From assembly GCA_027492415.1 (NCBI GenBank), contig JAPUEV010000206.1, forward strand, positions 1 to 18,827: DNA of 18,827 nt, read 5' to 3'. The notes beneath the pieces are model-generated. The model was given only the letters and a program-made list of their open reading frames with translations, was not told where the DNA came from and ran no database searches. Position numbers and translations under genes: made by a program. Shown piece after piece: positions 1 through 6,406 of this stretch (positions are counted from its first letter, which is position 1; each line of letters opens with the position of its first letter). Source of the DNA: Ignavibacteria bacterium. Lineage in GTDB: Bacteria; Bacteroidota; Ignavibacteria; Tepidaquicellales; OLB5.

Positions 1-1
1 C

Positions 2-52
2 AATTTCAGGGTCAAACTTTATGCTGGAATTCCATTCGATATTTTCAAGTAA
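2..52 (+). CDS. C-terminal end of a probable outer-membrane beta-barrel protein (partial)
   Basis: The frame starting at base 2 reads NFRVKLYAGIPFDIFK and stops at TAA 50-52. Only 16 residues lie in the window. The alternating hydrophobic pattern and the Y-A-G-x-x-F ending resemble the last strand of the barrel proteins on the other strand nearby (for example FYAGVSFFF). A hairpin with a following A/T run begins six bases after the stop, which fits a gene end. The other two plus frames give less protein-like sequence. The assignment rests on very few residues, so the family is an inference. Confidence 0.45.
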   Translation, partial: NFRVKLYAGIPFDIFK

Positions 53-57
53 GCTGA

Positions 58-118
58 TTATTATCCCGTTATTGGCCACCTGAGTAATCACTCACAAGAC
101 CAATAACGGGGATAATAA
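58..118 (+). terminator. Long-loop inverted repeat, possible terminator after the partial barrel gene
   Basis: Bases 58-75 and 100-118 are complementary over 18 pairs with one bulged G, separated by a 24-base loop. The position just after the stop at 52 suggests transcription termination. The loop is longer than usual and only a short A/T-rich run follows, so it could instead be an mRNA-stabilising or protein-binding element. The rest of 119-285 shows no gene or motif that I can support. Confidence 0.5.
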
Positions 119-285
119 AATCTAATATTATTTTATCACTGTTTTTATTGAGTTGAAAAATCAGTCAGCAGAGCATATCGGTATTTTGTATGATGATTAT
201 TTTAAAGAGATATGTTGTTCCTAACTTCCTGCTGCAATGCGGAACTCAGACTTAACGATGAAGCTCAGGATAATAAGTAATACCT

Positions 286-307
286 TTGTTGGTGTTCTCA
301 CCAACAA
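286..307 (-). terminator. Hairpin downstream of the LptF/LptG-family gene
   Basis: Nine perfect base pairs (TTGTTGGTG against CACCAACAA) enclose a four-base loop, 15 bases beyond the minus-strand stop at 323. No clear U-run follows on the minus strand, so it may be a weak or Rho-assisted end rather than a classical intrinsic terminator. Confidence 0.35.
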
Positions 308-322
308 CTAGTAATGAACAAA

Positions 323-1426
323 TCAATAATTCTTAAAGTAAAGATTCACCATGCCGAATCCTGCAAACGCAATGTTTGCCAGCCAGGCGGTGAAGAGGGG
401 ATTAAGATCACCGTTATAGCCAAATGACTGTGATATTTTTATAAAGCCAAGGTAAACAAAGCTGACAAGTATACTTATTCCGAACTGCAGCGCCATGCCT
501 TTTCTGCGTTTTGAACCTGTTGATATTGAGATGCCGAATATTATAATTATAAGGCTAGCAAATGAGAACGATATCTTTGAATAAAAATCAACCATCTGCC
601 TGTCGGTATTCTGCCCGCCTTTTTTCATGCTTACAATAAACTCTTCAAGCTCGCCGTAATTCATTTCCTCAGGCTTAAGCTGCTTCCTGGTAATCTGGCT
701 TGGCACGAGGTTAATTATATTTAAACTCTCAATTTCACCTGCAGGGATGCTGTCATAGCTTTTCATTTCCTCTTTTTCTGAACTGAAATTTCTTTCCGCT
801 GCCTTAAACAGTATCCATTGTTTGCCGTCCCATTTCATCTGCGCCGCATCTACACGTTTTAGCAGCCTGCTAAGTGAATCAGGCATATAAAGCTGAATAG
901 AGACCCTATTCGCCGAGAGATCTGTTTCTTTGAACTGGTCTATCAGGATCAGCTGGTTCTTTGAATCCTGAAAATACAGCTTGTTCAGCCCGACTGTGTT
1001 CTTATTCTTGCCAAGGTAATTGCGCTCTATAAAGAACTTCTTCTTATTTGCCTCGGGCACTATCCAGTTATTGAAGTATAATGAAAGAATAGTAATTAAA
1101 AGACCCATTGCCAAAAACGGCATCATAAACCTAACCAGACTGATTCCTGCATTTTTTACGGCAATTATCTCATTGAAATTTACCATTCTGCCCGCTGTAA
1201 ATAAAGTGGCAAGCAGCACAGCTATTGGTGTTATTAATCGGATAATTTCGGGAATGAAATAGAGGTAATAATTTAATACTGCGCCAAAGGAAAGCTTGTT
1301 ATCAAGAAATTTATCAAGGTTCTCGAACAGATCTACAAGTATGAAGATCAAAATAAAACATAAAAGGGCAAACAGAAAGTTCTTCACAAACTGAATAATT
1401 ATGTACCTGTCAATTTGTTTTATCAA
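323..1426 (-). CDS. LptF/LptG-family lipopolysaccharide export permease
   Basis: This is an inner-membrane permease of the YjgP/YjgQ family. In the Lpt system two such subunits work with the LptB ATPase to extract LPS from the inner membrane and pass it to the LptC/LptA bridge. The 367-residue length fits the family. Transmembrane stretches are visible near residues 14-34, 51-76 and 97-118 at the N-terminus, and near 285-305, 310-330 and 340-362 at the C-terminus, with a periplasmic beta-rich domain between. The family-typical start (IDRYIIIQFVKNF) and the segment TAGRMVNFNEIIAVKNAGIS are present. The start codon is TTG (1424-1426); no ATG fits the conserved N-terminus. It lies 35 bases after barrel paralogue 5, in a likely three-gene operon with paralogues 4 and 5. 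I cannot tell LptF from LptG. Confidence 0.9.
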   Translation of the reverse strand: MIKQIDRYIIIQFVKNFLFALLCFILIFILVDLFENLDKFLDNKLSFGAVLNYYLYFIPEIIRLITPIAVLLATLFTAGRMVNFNEIIAVKNAGISLVRFMMPFLAMGLLITILSLYFNNWIVPEANKKKFFIERNYLGKNKNTVGLNKLYFQDSKNQLILIDQFKETDLSANRVSIQLYMPDSLSRLLKRVDAAQMKWDGKQWILFKAAERNFSSEKEEMKSYDSIPAGEIESLNIINLVPSQITRKQLKPEEMNYGELEEFIVSMKKGGQNTDRQMVDFYSKISFSFASLIIIIFGISISTGSKRRKGMALQFGISILVSFVYLGFIKISQSFGYNGDLNPLFTAWLANIAFAGFGMVNLYFKNY

Positions 1427-1461
1427 CCTGTTTGCCCGGTTTATTTATAGCTAAAATGAAA

Positions 1462-2349
1462 CTATTTTTTCTTTGTTGTTGATTTTGGCTTATCTAAATA
1501 GATATTAGCTGCAACATAAATTGTGCCCCAGTTAATATCTTTCTTTGTGCTTCTTACTTCTCTCCTGGTTGCTGAAAGTACAGGTCCGTAGATAGTTGAA
1601 TAAAAGGTACCTTCTTCATCGTTCAGAGAAGCGTTTGATTTACCCCACTCAATAGCGTCAGCAATACCGCTGTTGGTATTCTTTAACAGCAGGTTGCCAA
1701 GATCATATTTTACGCCAAGAGCCAGCCCGAACTGCTTATTTATCTTGAACTCGATACCTGCATCAAAATTCACGCCTATCCTGAAATCAGAAAAGCTTGT
1801 GGTAACGCTGTCAATACGGTTCTCTGTTCTAGAAAGCTTACCGTTGAACAGGTTAAAGGCCAGGTTTGCGTTAAAGTATGGGCTTACTTTGCTTGTAAAT
1901 GATGTTGGCGCAAGCTCAAATCCCAAACCGAATGAAAATGAGTTGAATGAATATGAGTAATTCACGCTGGTTAGAACAGTATCAAGCTGGTTATTGATAT
2001 TAATTACTTCAACGCCAATATTTCCGCTTTTTGATGGCTCAAATGTATTGAATGTATTAAATCCAGCGAAAAGTACACCGCGTGTTATGGCGTATTTATC
2101 AAAATTGAACTTTGCTTTACCGAAAAAAGATAAACCGGTTTTCATTGCGTAATTATTGCGCATGAAATTGGTGTCAACACCCAGTACTGTGGTTGAGCCA
2201 AGTGTATAATTTGAATAGTAAGTCCCTTTTGAAGTGTTCCCGAACGGTTCTGCAATTCCAATGCCTACCTGTATTATGGTTTTATCAAATTGAGAATAGG
2301 AAACTGAGGATAGAATTAAAACAAGCAATAAGTATTTCAGTATTTTCAT
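1462..2349 (-). CDS. Outer-membrane beta-barrel protein, paralogue 5 (most diverged)
   Basis: A 295-residue protein with a cleavable signal peptide (about residues 1-20, ending SVSYSQ). The rest is alternating-residue strands ending with the terminal strand WGTIYVAANIYL and a basic tail DKPKSTTKKK. It shares with its neighbours the strand YDLGNLLLK and the downstream LNDEEGTF motif, but is longer and lacks the crisp GGY-x-LP opening (it has VGIGIAEPFGN). It fits the broad porin-like outer membrane beta-barrel family. The ligand or function is unknown. It starts with ATG, has no Shine-Dalgarno site, and begins 25 bases after paralogue 4 ends. Confidence 0.75.
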   Translation of the reverse strand: MKILKYLLLVLILSSVSYSQFDKTIIQVGIGIAEPFGNTSKGTYYSNYTLGSTTVLGVDTNFMRNNYAMKTGLSFFGKAKFNFDKYAITRGVLFAGFNTFNTFEPSKSGNIGVEVININNQLDTVLTSVNYSYSFNSFSFGLGFELAPTSFTSKVSPYFNANLAFNLFNGKLSRTENRIDSVTTSFSDFRIGVNFDAGIEFKINKQFGLALGVKYDLGNLLLKNTNSGIADAIEWGKSNASLNDEEGTFYSTIYGPVLSATRREVRSTKKDINWGTIYVAANIYLDKPKSTTKKK

Positions 2350-2374
2350 AGTATTAAAAAGTTAATTGAATAAA

Positions 2375-3115
2375 TTATCTTCCAAAATAAAAAGATACTC
2401 CTCCGTAAAACTGTAAAAATGTTATAGTCCTTGAAGGATAGGTAATATTACCTAATGTGTAGCTTTTATCATTTAAATTATATTTTGTTCTTGTATCTTC
2501 TTCATAGTTTTTGCCAACCAGGTTTGCAATAGAGTACTTTGCCCCGAGGATAAAACCAATATTGTTATGCAGGGTAATATCCACACCGGCTCCTAAATTT
2601 ACACCTAGCCTGAAGGCAGCATTTAAGTTAAATGTTTCAGTGGAATCTATATAATCTTCAGTGTATTTACCTGCAAAGAAATTACCTGAGAGCTCGGCTC
2701 CGATAAACGGTTTGACCTTTGATTTCCTGTCTCCAAAATCATAATTACCGCCCATGGTAAGACAAAAAATACTTTGCTTTAGATCAACTGTAACACTGCC
2801 TGTACCTTCAGTATATTCCTTTGACTGGCTGAATACATTAAAAGCTAAACCACCTATTACTGAAAAAGGGCTTTTCTTCTTAACAGGTATTTTTACAAAT
2901 ATTCCGTAATTAATGCCGGATTTCATGAAATAGGAATTTGAATCAGGATTTCCGTTCCCGGTAAATTTATCCCTGGTATCACCAAATGTCCCCCTGTAAT
3001 CTCCCAAAGGCATCGAGTAACCGCCAATAAACTGAACTGTTGCTGTTGGCTGTGAATATGAAATTTCACTTATAAAACTAATACTCATTATGGCGATAAT
3101 TAATATATATTTCAT
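2375..3115 (-). CDS. Outer-membrane beta-barrel protein, paralogue 4
   Basis: A 246-residue protein with a signal peptide (about 1-21, ending SYSQ) and amphipathic strands. It opens the mature part with GGYSMPLGDYRGTF and closes with FLQFYGGVSFYFGR, an aromatic C-terminal strand typical of barrel insertion signals. The shared family motif is visible as KYSIANLVGK followed by YNLNDKSYT. The gene probably heads an operon with paralogue 5 and the LptF/LptG-family permease, because the gaps are only 25 and 35 bases and no terminator lies between. A terminator belonging to paralogue 3 lies upstream. Role unknown. Beta-barrel identity is inferred from strand pattern and termini. Confidence 0.78.
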   Translation of the reverse strand: MKYILIIAIMSISFISEISYSQPTATVQFIGGYSMPLGDYRGTFGDTRDKFTGNGNPDSNSYFMKSGINYGIFVKIPVKKKSPFSVIGGLAFNVFSQSKEYTEGTGSVTVDLKQSIFCLTMGGNYDFGDRKSKVKPFIGAELSGNFFAGKYTEDYIDSTETFNLNAAFRLGVNLGAGVDITLHNNIGFILGAKYSIANLVGKNYEEDTRTKYNLNDKSYTLGNITYPSRTITFLQFYGGVSFYFGR

Positions 3116-3175
3116 TTATCTGTTGTTCTTTTAACTTTTTTGGGAGTCTTGGGTTCCTTGAATTACAAATATTTA

Positions 3176-3183
3176 CAAATTTA
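3176..3183 (-). promoter_or_regulatory. Candidate Bacteroidota-type -7 element for paralogue 4
   Basis: On the minus strand this reads TAAATTTG, matching the Bacteroidota sigma-A -7 pattern TAnnTTTG, about 60 bases upstream of the ATG at 3115. I see no convincing -33 element, and the region is very AT-rich, so the call is weak. It lies after the terminator of the preceding gene, where a promoter is expected. Confidence 0.3.
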
Positions 3184-3235
3184 CTCGTAAAATCTATAAA
3201 AATATACATAAAAATGAAATCACTTGACTAAAAAC

Positions 3236-3280
3236 AAAAAGGTTTAAATCTCTGTTTTAAAAAAGATTTAAACCCTTTTT
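3236..3280 (-). terminator. Intrinsic terminator of paralogue 3
   Basis: Bases 3236-3251 pair with 3264-3280, giving a GGTTTAAATCT-type stem with one bulged C, flanked by A and T runs. On the minus strand the stem is followed by a T run, 18 bases after the stop of the gene ending at 3298. Confidence 0.75.
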
Positions 3281-3297
3281 GAGTTACGAAAAAATAT

Positions 3298-4071
3298 CTA
3301 TTTTATCAGTTCGCCAAAATAAAAGGAGATACCGGCATAAATCTGGAGAAAATACAGGGTTTTTGATTTATTGTTTGAGCTGTCTTCATCATTCAAGCCA
3401 ATTTCTTTTAAAGATGAAGAACCGGTTTCTTCAGCATCTGTAATTGTTGTGCTTGTAGTTGTTTCAGTTTTTTTGCCTATAAGGTTTGTAAGTGAATATT
3501 TAACCCCGATAACTGCCCCGATACTTTTATTTAACATAATTCCAAGTCCGGCATTTGCTGCTACACCAAATCTGGATTCGCTTTTTCTCTGTAGTGTAAA
3601 TGTTGTATCACCTGATGCTTCTATCTTACCGCTGTAAAAGTTCATTGCCAGCTCAAGTCCTATAAAAGGGTTGAATTTTTTCTTAGGAAAGAAATCATAT
3701 TCTGCTCCGGCGGAAATTGAGAAAATATTTACTTTGTTCTGATATGTTAATGTTGCCTGGGTCCTGCGGTAATCCATGCTTCCTGAAAATGAATTGTAAT
3801 TAAGTCCTGCAGTAAAGTTCGCTTTGCCTAATGTATCAATGCAGTATTTCCCTTTTACCCCAATATTATAGCCGCTTTTAGTAAGCAGTGTACTTGATTT
3901 ATTGAAGTCGAGATATGATGAAGTACTCAGTGTATCCGGAAAGTCACCTTTAAGATCCGCAAGAGGCAGTGAATAACCTCCGTATACGCTTATAGAATAT
4001 TTGGTTTGTGAGCTGAGTGAACACGAAATTAATAAAAACAGGGCTATTGATAATATAAATTTGGTTCTCAT
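3298..4071 (-). CDS. Outer-membrane beta-barrel protein, paralogue 3
   Basis: A 257-residue exported protein. The signal sequence ends near LLISCSLSSQ. The LISC at residues 14-17 resembles a lipobox, but cleavage after SSQ, as in the sister proteins, is equally likely. The mature part opens with YGGYSLPLADLKGDF and ends with IYAGISFYFGELIK. The motif KYSLTNLIGK is followed by a serine/threonine-rich loop and then LNDEDSS. The gene appears to be a single transcription unit, because terminators lie on both sides (4186-4210 and 3236-3280). Barrel family membership is supported by strand pattern and similarity to the four sister genes. No function can be read from it. Confidence 0.77.
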   Translation of the reverse strand: MRTKFILSIALFLLISCSLSSQTKYSISVYGGYSLPLADLKGDFPDTLSTSSYLDFNKSSTLLTKSGYNIGVKGKYCIDTLGKANFTAGLNYNSFSGSMDYRRTQATLTYQNKVNIFSISAGAEYDFFPKKKFNPFIGLELAMNFYSGKIEASGDTTFTLQRKSESRFGVAANAGLGIMLNKSIGAVIGVKYSLTNLIGKKTETTTSTTITDAEETGSSSLKEIGLNDEDSSNNKSKTLYFLQIYAGISFYFGELIK

Positions 4072-4185
4072 AAATTTTTTTGATATTACAGTATTTAAAA
4101 TAATTCCATTATAAATTTAACAAATAAAATAGCATTATACAATTGTATAATTAGAAATTATTATGAATATAATTGCTGCAAGCGC

Positions 4186-4210
4186 AAAAAAAAAGCGGGT
4201 TTTATCCCGC
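4186..4210 (-). terminator. Intrinsic terminator of paralogue 2
   Basis: GCGGG (4195-4199) pairs with CCCGC (4206-4210) around a six-base loop. An A run at 4186-4194 on the plus strand becomes a nine-base U run on the minus transcript. It lies 20 bases after the stop at 4231. Confidence 0.88.
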
Positions 4211-4230
4211 CTTCAAAAATCCTGTATTTG

Positions 4231-4977
4231 TTATTTATATTTTTTCTGCTGATCTAAGTAAAATGAAATACCCAGGTATATTTGAAAATACATAATATTC
4301 CTGGCTTTAACTGTTCCATTTTCCTTGTCATTTAAAAAGTACTCACCGGCACCCGGTGAAGAGTTATATTGCTTATTGACAATATTTGCAAAGTTATATT
4401 TAAACCCGAACAATGCGCCTATACTTTTATTGAAAGCCACATCTACTCCGCCTCCAATCGCAAAACCAAACCTGGTTGCCGAAACTAATGTAGTGGTAGT
4501 CGTCCCCAGTGTATTATGGTCTGAAGTTGTTGAAGCAGTTACGGTTTCTTCAGTCTTGCCGCTGATAAAATTACTGTTAAAATCTACTCCTATAAATGGA
4601 GCGGTTTTTTCCCGGGGAGTAAATGAGTATTCAGCGCCAATACCTGCATTGACTATTGTCATATTTGTGTGGAAATCAATATCATTGGTATGCGAAAAAG
4701 CTTCTTCTCCGGTGAATTTATTGTACCCTCCGTTAACAGTCAGGCGTATCCTTCCTTTTTTATCAAGGGCATATTTACCTGTGATACCAAGGTTGAAACC
4801 GGTTTTTACCCAGTATGATTCACCCGATTCGCTGTTAGCTGAATCAATTGTGCCTTTAAGCTGCGGTAGCGGGAGGTCATACCCTCCTGTAAACCCTATC
4901 ACAAATTTTGGCTGGGCATATACAGCGCTTAAAGAGAGAATTACTAATATTATCAGTGGAGAGAAGTATTTTTTCAT
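4231..4977 (-). CDS. Outer-membrane beta-barrel protein, paralogue 2
   Basis: A 248-residue protein counted from the ATG at 4977. A TTG directly in front (4980) would add one residue, but ATG followed by AAA AAA TAC gives the usual lysine-rich signal start. The signal peptide ends near AVYAQ. The mature protein opens with TGGYDLPLPQLKG and ends with FQIYLGISFYLDQQKKYK. The shared features are KYNFANIVNK and FLNDKENG. It begins 61 bases after the HMA protein gene and is probably co-transcribed with it, since no terminator separates them. That linkage is the only hint of a metal-related role. The function is otherwise unknown. Confidence 0.78.
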   Translation of the reverse strand: MKKYFSPLIILVILSLSAVYAQPKFVIGFTGGYDLPLPQLKGTIDSANSESGESYWVKTGFNLGITGKYALDKKGRIRLTVNGGYNKFTGEEAFSHTNDIDFHTNMTIVNAGIGAEYSFTPREKTAPFIGVDFNSNFISGKTEETVTASTTSDHNTLGTTTTTLVSATRFGFAIGGGVDVAFNKSIGALFGFKYNFANIVNKQYNSSPGAGEYFLNDKENGTVKARNIMYFQIYLGISFYLDQQKKYK

Positions 4978-5038
4978 CAATATTATTTAAATTATTATAT
5001 AAGAACTGAAGTATTGCTTCAAAACCAATTAATTTCTT

Positions 5039-5323
5039 TTATTCAGATAGCCTGTAACCCGCTGAAGTAATAGCTGTTTTTACCTGTTCCAATGTTACTT
5101 TTTTATCATCATACTTAATTATGACTGTTTTGTTCACATGGTCTGCTTTTACAGATTTTATTCCCTCAAGCTTCTTTATCTCAGTTTCAACAGTTTCTTC
5201 ACAGCCGCTGCAATGCATGCCATAAGTATTGATTGTAGTTGTGCGTATTTTCTGCGCATCTTTTACATTTGCTGAAACCGCAAAAGTAAAAGAAAATATC
5301 AATAAAATTAAAAATGTTTTCAT
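5039..5323 (-). CDS. Secreted HMA-domain metal-binding protein (MerP/CopZ-like)
   Basis: A 94-residue protein with an N-terminal signal peptide (about 1-18, ending AVSA) followed by one heavy-metal-associated domain. The metal site GMHCSGC is at 35-41, and the beta-alpha-beta-beta-alpha-beta pattern continues to SAGYRL near the end. Size and export match periplasmic MerP-type proteins. No MerT or mercuric reductase is visible, while a Cu(I)-type ATPase is encoded about 1 kb upstream on the same strand, so copper or another soft metal is more likely than mercury. It may hand metal to a periplasmic or outer-membrane partner. It starts with ATG, lies just after the terminator of paralogue 1, and leads into paralogue 2. 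Confidence 0.85.
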   Translation of the reverse strand: MKTFLILLIFSFTFAVSANVKDAQKIRTTTINTYGMHCSGCEETVETEIKKLEGIKSVKADHVNKTVIIKYDDKKVTLEQVKTAITSAGYRLSE

Positions 5324-5357
5324 AGTAGTGCAAAAATGAGAAAATTTGATGTAATAA

Positions 5358-5385
5358 AAAAGGGAGTCTGAAAAGACTCCCTTTT
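5358..5385 (-). terminator. Strong intrinsic terminator of paralogue 1
   Basis: An 11-bp perfect stem (5358-5368 with 5375-5385, core GGGAGTC/GACTCCC) has a six-base loop. On the minus strand it is followed by a T run. It sits 23 bases beyond the stop at 5409 and only 34 bases before the HMA gene start. Confidence 0.9.
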
Positions 5386-5408
5386 GAAGCTTAAATTATT
5401 GTTAAAGC

Positions 5409-6161
5409 TTATTTTTTCATTTTCTTTGGTTCATTGAAGAAGAAAGAAACACCAGCGTAGAAGTTTATGTAGGAAATACTTCTTGCTTTGTAAGTTGTTC
5501 CGCCGTATGTGAATTCTTTATCGTTTAATGGGAATTCTGTCTGACCAAGTACGAAGTTTGTGTCAGCATCTTTTCCTATCAGGTTTGCTAAGTTATAATC
5601 AAATCCAACAACTGCGCCAACTGATTTGCTTAATTTGAAATCTAAACCGCCGCCAACTTTAACGCCGAAACGTGAAGCTGATTTGAGTGTTGTTTCGGTG
5701 TAACCTGTTAAAACAGGATCAAGCTTCTGTGAACCGCTGAAGAAATTGCCTGTAAATGCAACGCCTAAGAACGGCTGGGTTTTGCCTTTTGGCATAAAAT
5801 TGTATTCAACACCTAATGCTGCCTGGAAGGTATTGATCTTATTTTTCTGTGAATAGGTTGTTCCGCCAATGGTTGAATCAACGTTATTTGAAAACATGTT
5901 GTAATTCAAGCCTAATGTGATACCTACGTTCCTTTTTTTACCAAGATAGTATTTTACATCTGCACCAGCGTTAAAACCGCTTTTCATACCATAGGTATTA
6001 GCTTCAATAGTAGTAAATGTCTGTTCACCTTTTAGATCAGGCATTGGTAAATTATAACCGCCTGTTAAATGAACTTTTAACTGAGGCTGTGAAAATGTAG
6101 AATTTGTGTTAAGACTTAAAAAAGCTGCTACTATTATAAATAACGCAACTAATTTTTTCAA
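5409..6161 (-). CDS. Outer-membrane beta-barrel protein, paralogue 1
   Basis: A 250-residue protein with a signal peptide (about 1-24, ending TFSQ). The mature start is LTGGYNLPMPDLKGE, followed by alternating strands and a terminal strand YINFYAGVSFFF with a basic tail EPKKMKK. The family motif appears as YNLANLIGK and PLNDKEF. The start is TTG at 6161, supported by AAAGGAG about nine bases upstream; it is the only one of the five barrel genes with an evident Shine-Dalgarno site. A possible short reading frame ends just upstream, at 6176. It is terminated by the hairpin at 5358-5385. The role is unknown; its place between a copper ATPase and a secreted HMA protein is suggestive only. Confidence 0.8.
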   Translation of the reverse strand: MKKLVALFIIVAAFLSLNTNSTFSQPQLKVHLTGGYNLPMPDLKGEQTFTTIEANTYGMKSGFNAGADVKYYLGKKRNVGITLGLNYNMFSNNVDSTIGGTTYSQKNKINTFQAALGVEYNFMPKGKTQPFLGVAFTGNFFSGSQKLDPVLTGYTETTLKSASRFGVKVGGGLDFKLSKSVGAVVGFDYNLANLIGKDADTNFVLGQTEFPLNDKEFTYGGTTYKARSISYINFYAGVSFFFNEPKKMKK

Positions 6162-6175
6162 TTTATTATTCTCCT

Positions 6176-6292
6176 TTAAATATTTTGAAATGTGATTAGA
6201 TTATTGATTAAATGAATATATTTTCTTTTTAATAATTTACAGATATTTAGTATTTTTATTCGGTGGCTTGGCAGGCCATTTAGTTTGCCCAA
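6176..6292 (-). CDS. Possible 38-residue basic peptide upstream of paralogue 1
   Basis: A TTG at 6290-6292 is preceded on the minus strand by AAGGAG with a six-base spacer (6299-6304). It opens a 38-codon frame (MGKLNGLPSHRIKILNICKL and onward, rich in K, R, I and L) that stops at 6176, 14 bases before the start of the barrel gene and next to its Shine-Dalgarno site. It could be a leader peptide or a translation-coupling device. It could equally be noncoding leader RNA, since nothing but the ribosome site supports coding. Confidence 0.25.
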   Translation of the reverse strand: MGKLNGLPSHRIKILNICKLLKRKYIHLINNLITFQNI

Positions 6293-6406
6293 TTTCGTCT
6301 CCTTTTTAATATTTATAATATCTGTAACTTTACGACGTAAATATAAACAAGATTTATGTAAGATTGTTCCCAAAAATAAATCTTTATATACAAATATAAC
6401 TATAAA

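Noticed and set aside
286..307. Hairpin as an insertion-sequence end
   Set aside because: No transposase, no matching second copy and no target duplication are present.
695..715. TGGCACGAGGTTAAT as a plus-strand sigma54 promoter
   Set aside because: There is no TTGC-like -12 element at the correct spacing, and it lies inside the LptF/LptG-family coding region with no plus-strand gene downstream.
4325..4990. 221-codon plus-strand open frame
   Set aside because: It lies fully antisense to barrel paralogue 2, is proline/valine-rich without domain features, and has no ribosome site. It is a shadow frame.
5039..5323. Annotating the HMA protein as merP of a mercury resistance operon
   Set aside because: No merT, merA or merR is visible, and the linked ATPase is of Cu(I) type.
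6240..6310. GGGCAAAC and CAAGCCACCG on the minus strand resemble parts of the c-di-GMP-I (GEMM) riboswitch
   Set aside because: Only 10 bases separate the two parts, so the P1b hairpin cannot form, and the GCAC lead and tetraloop receptor are missing.
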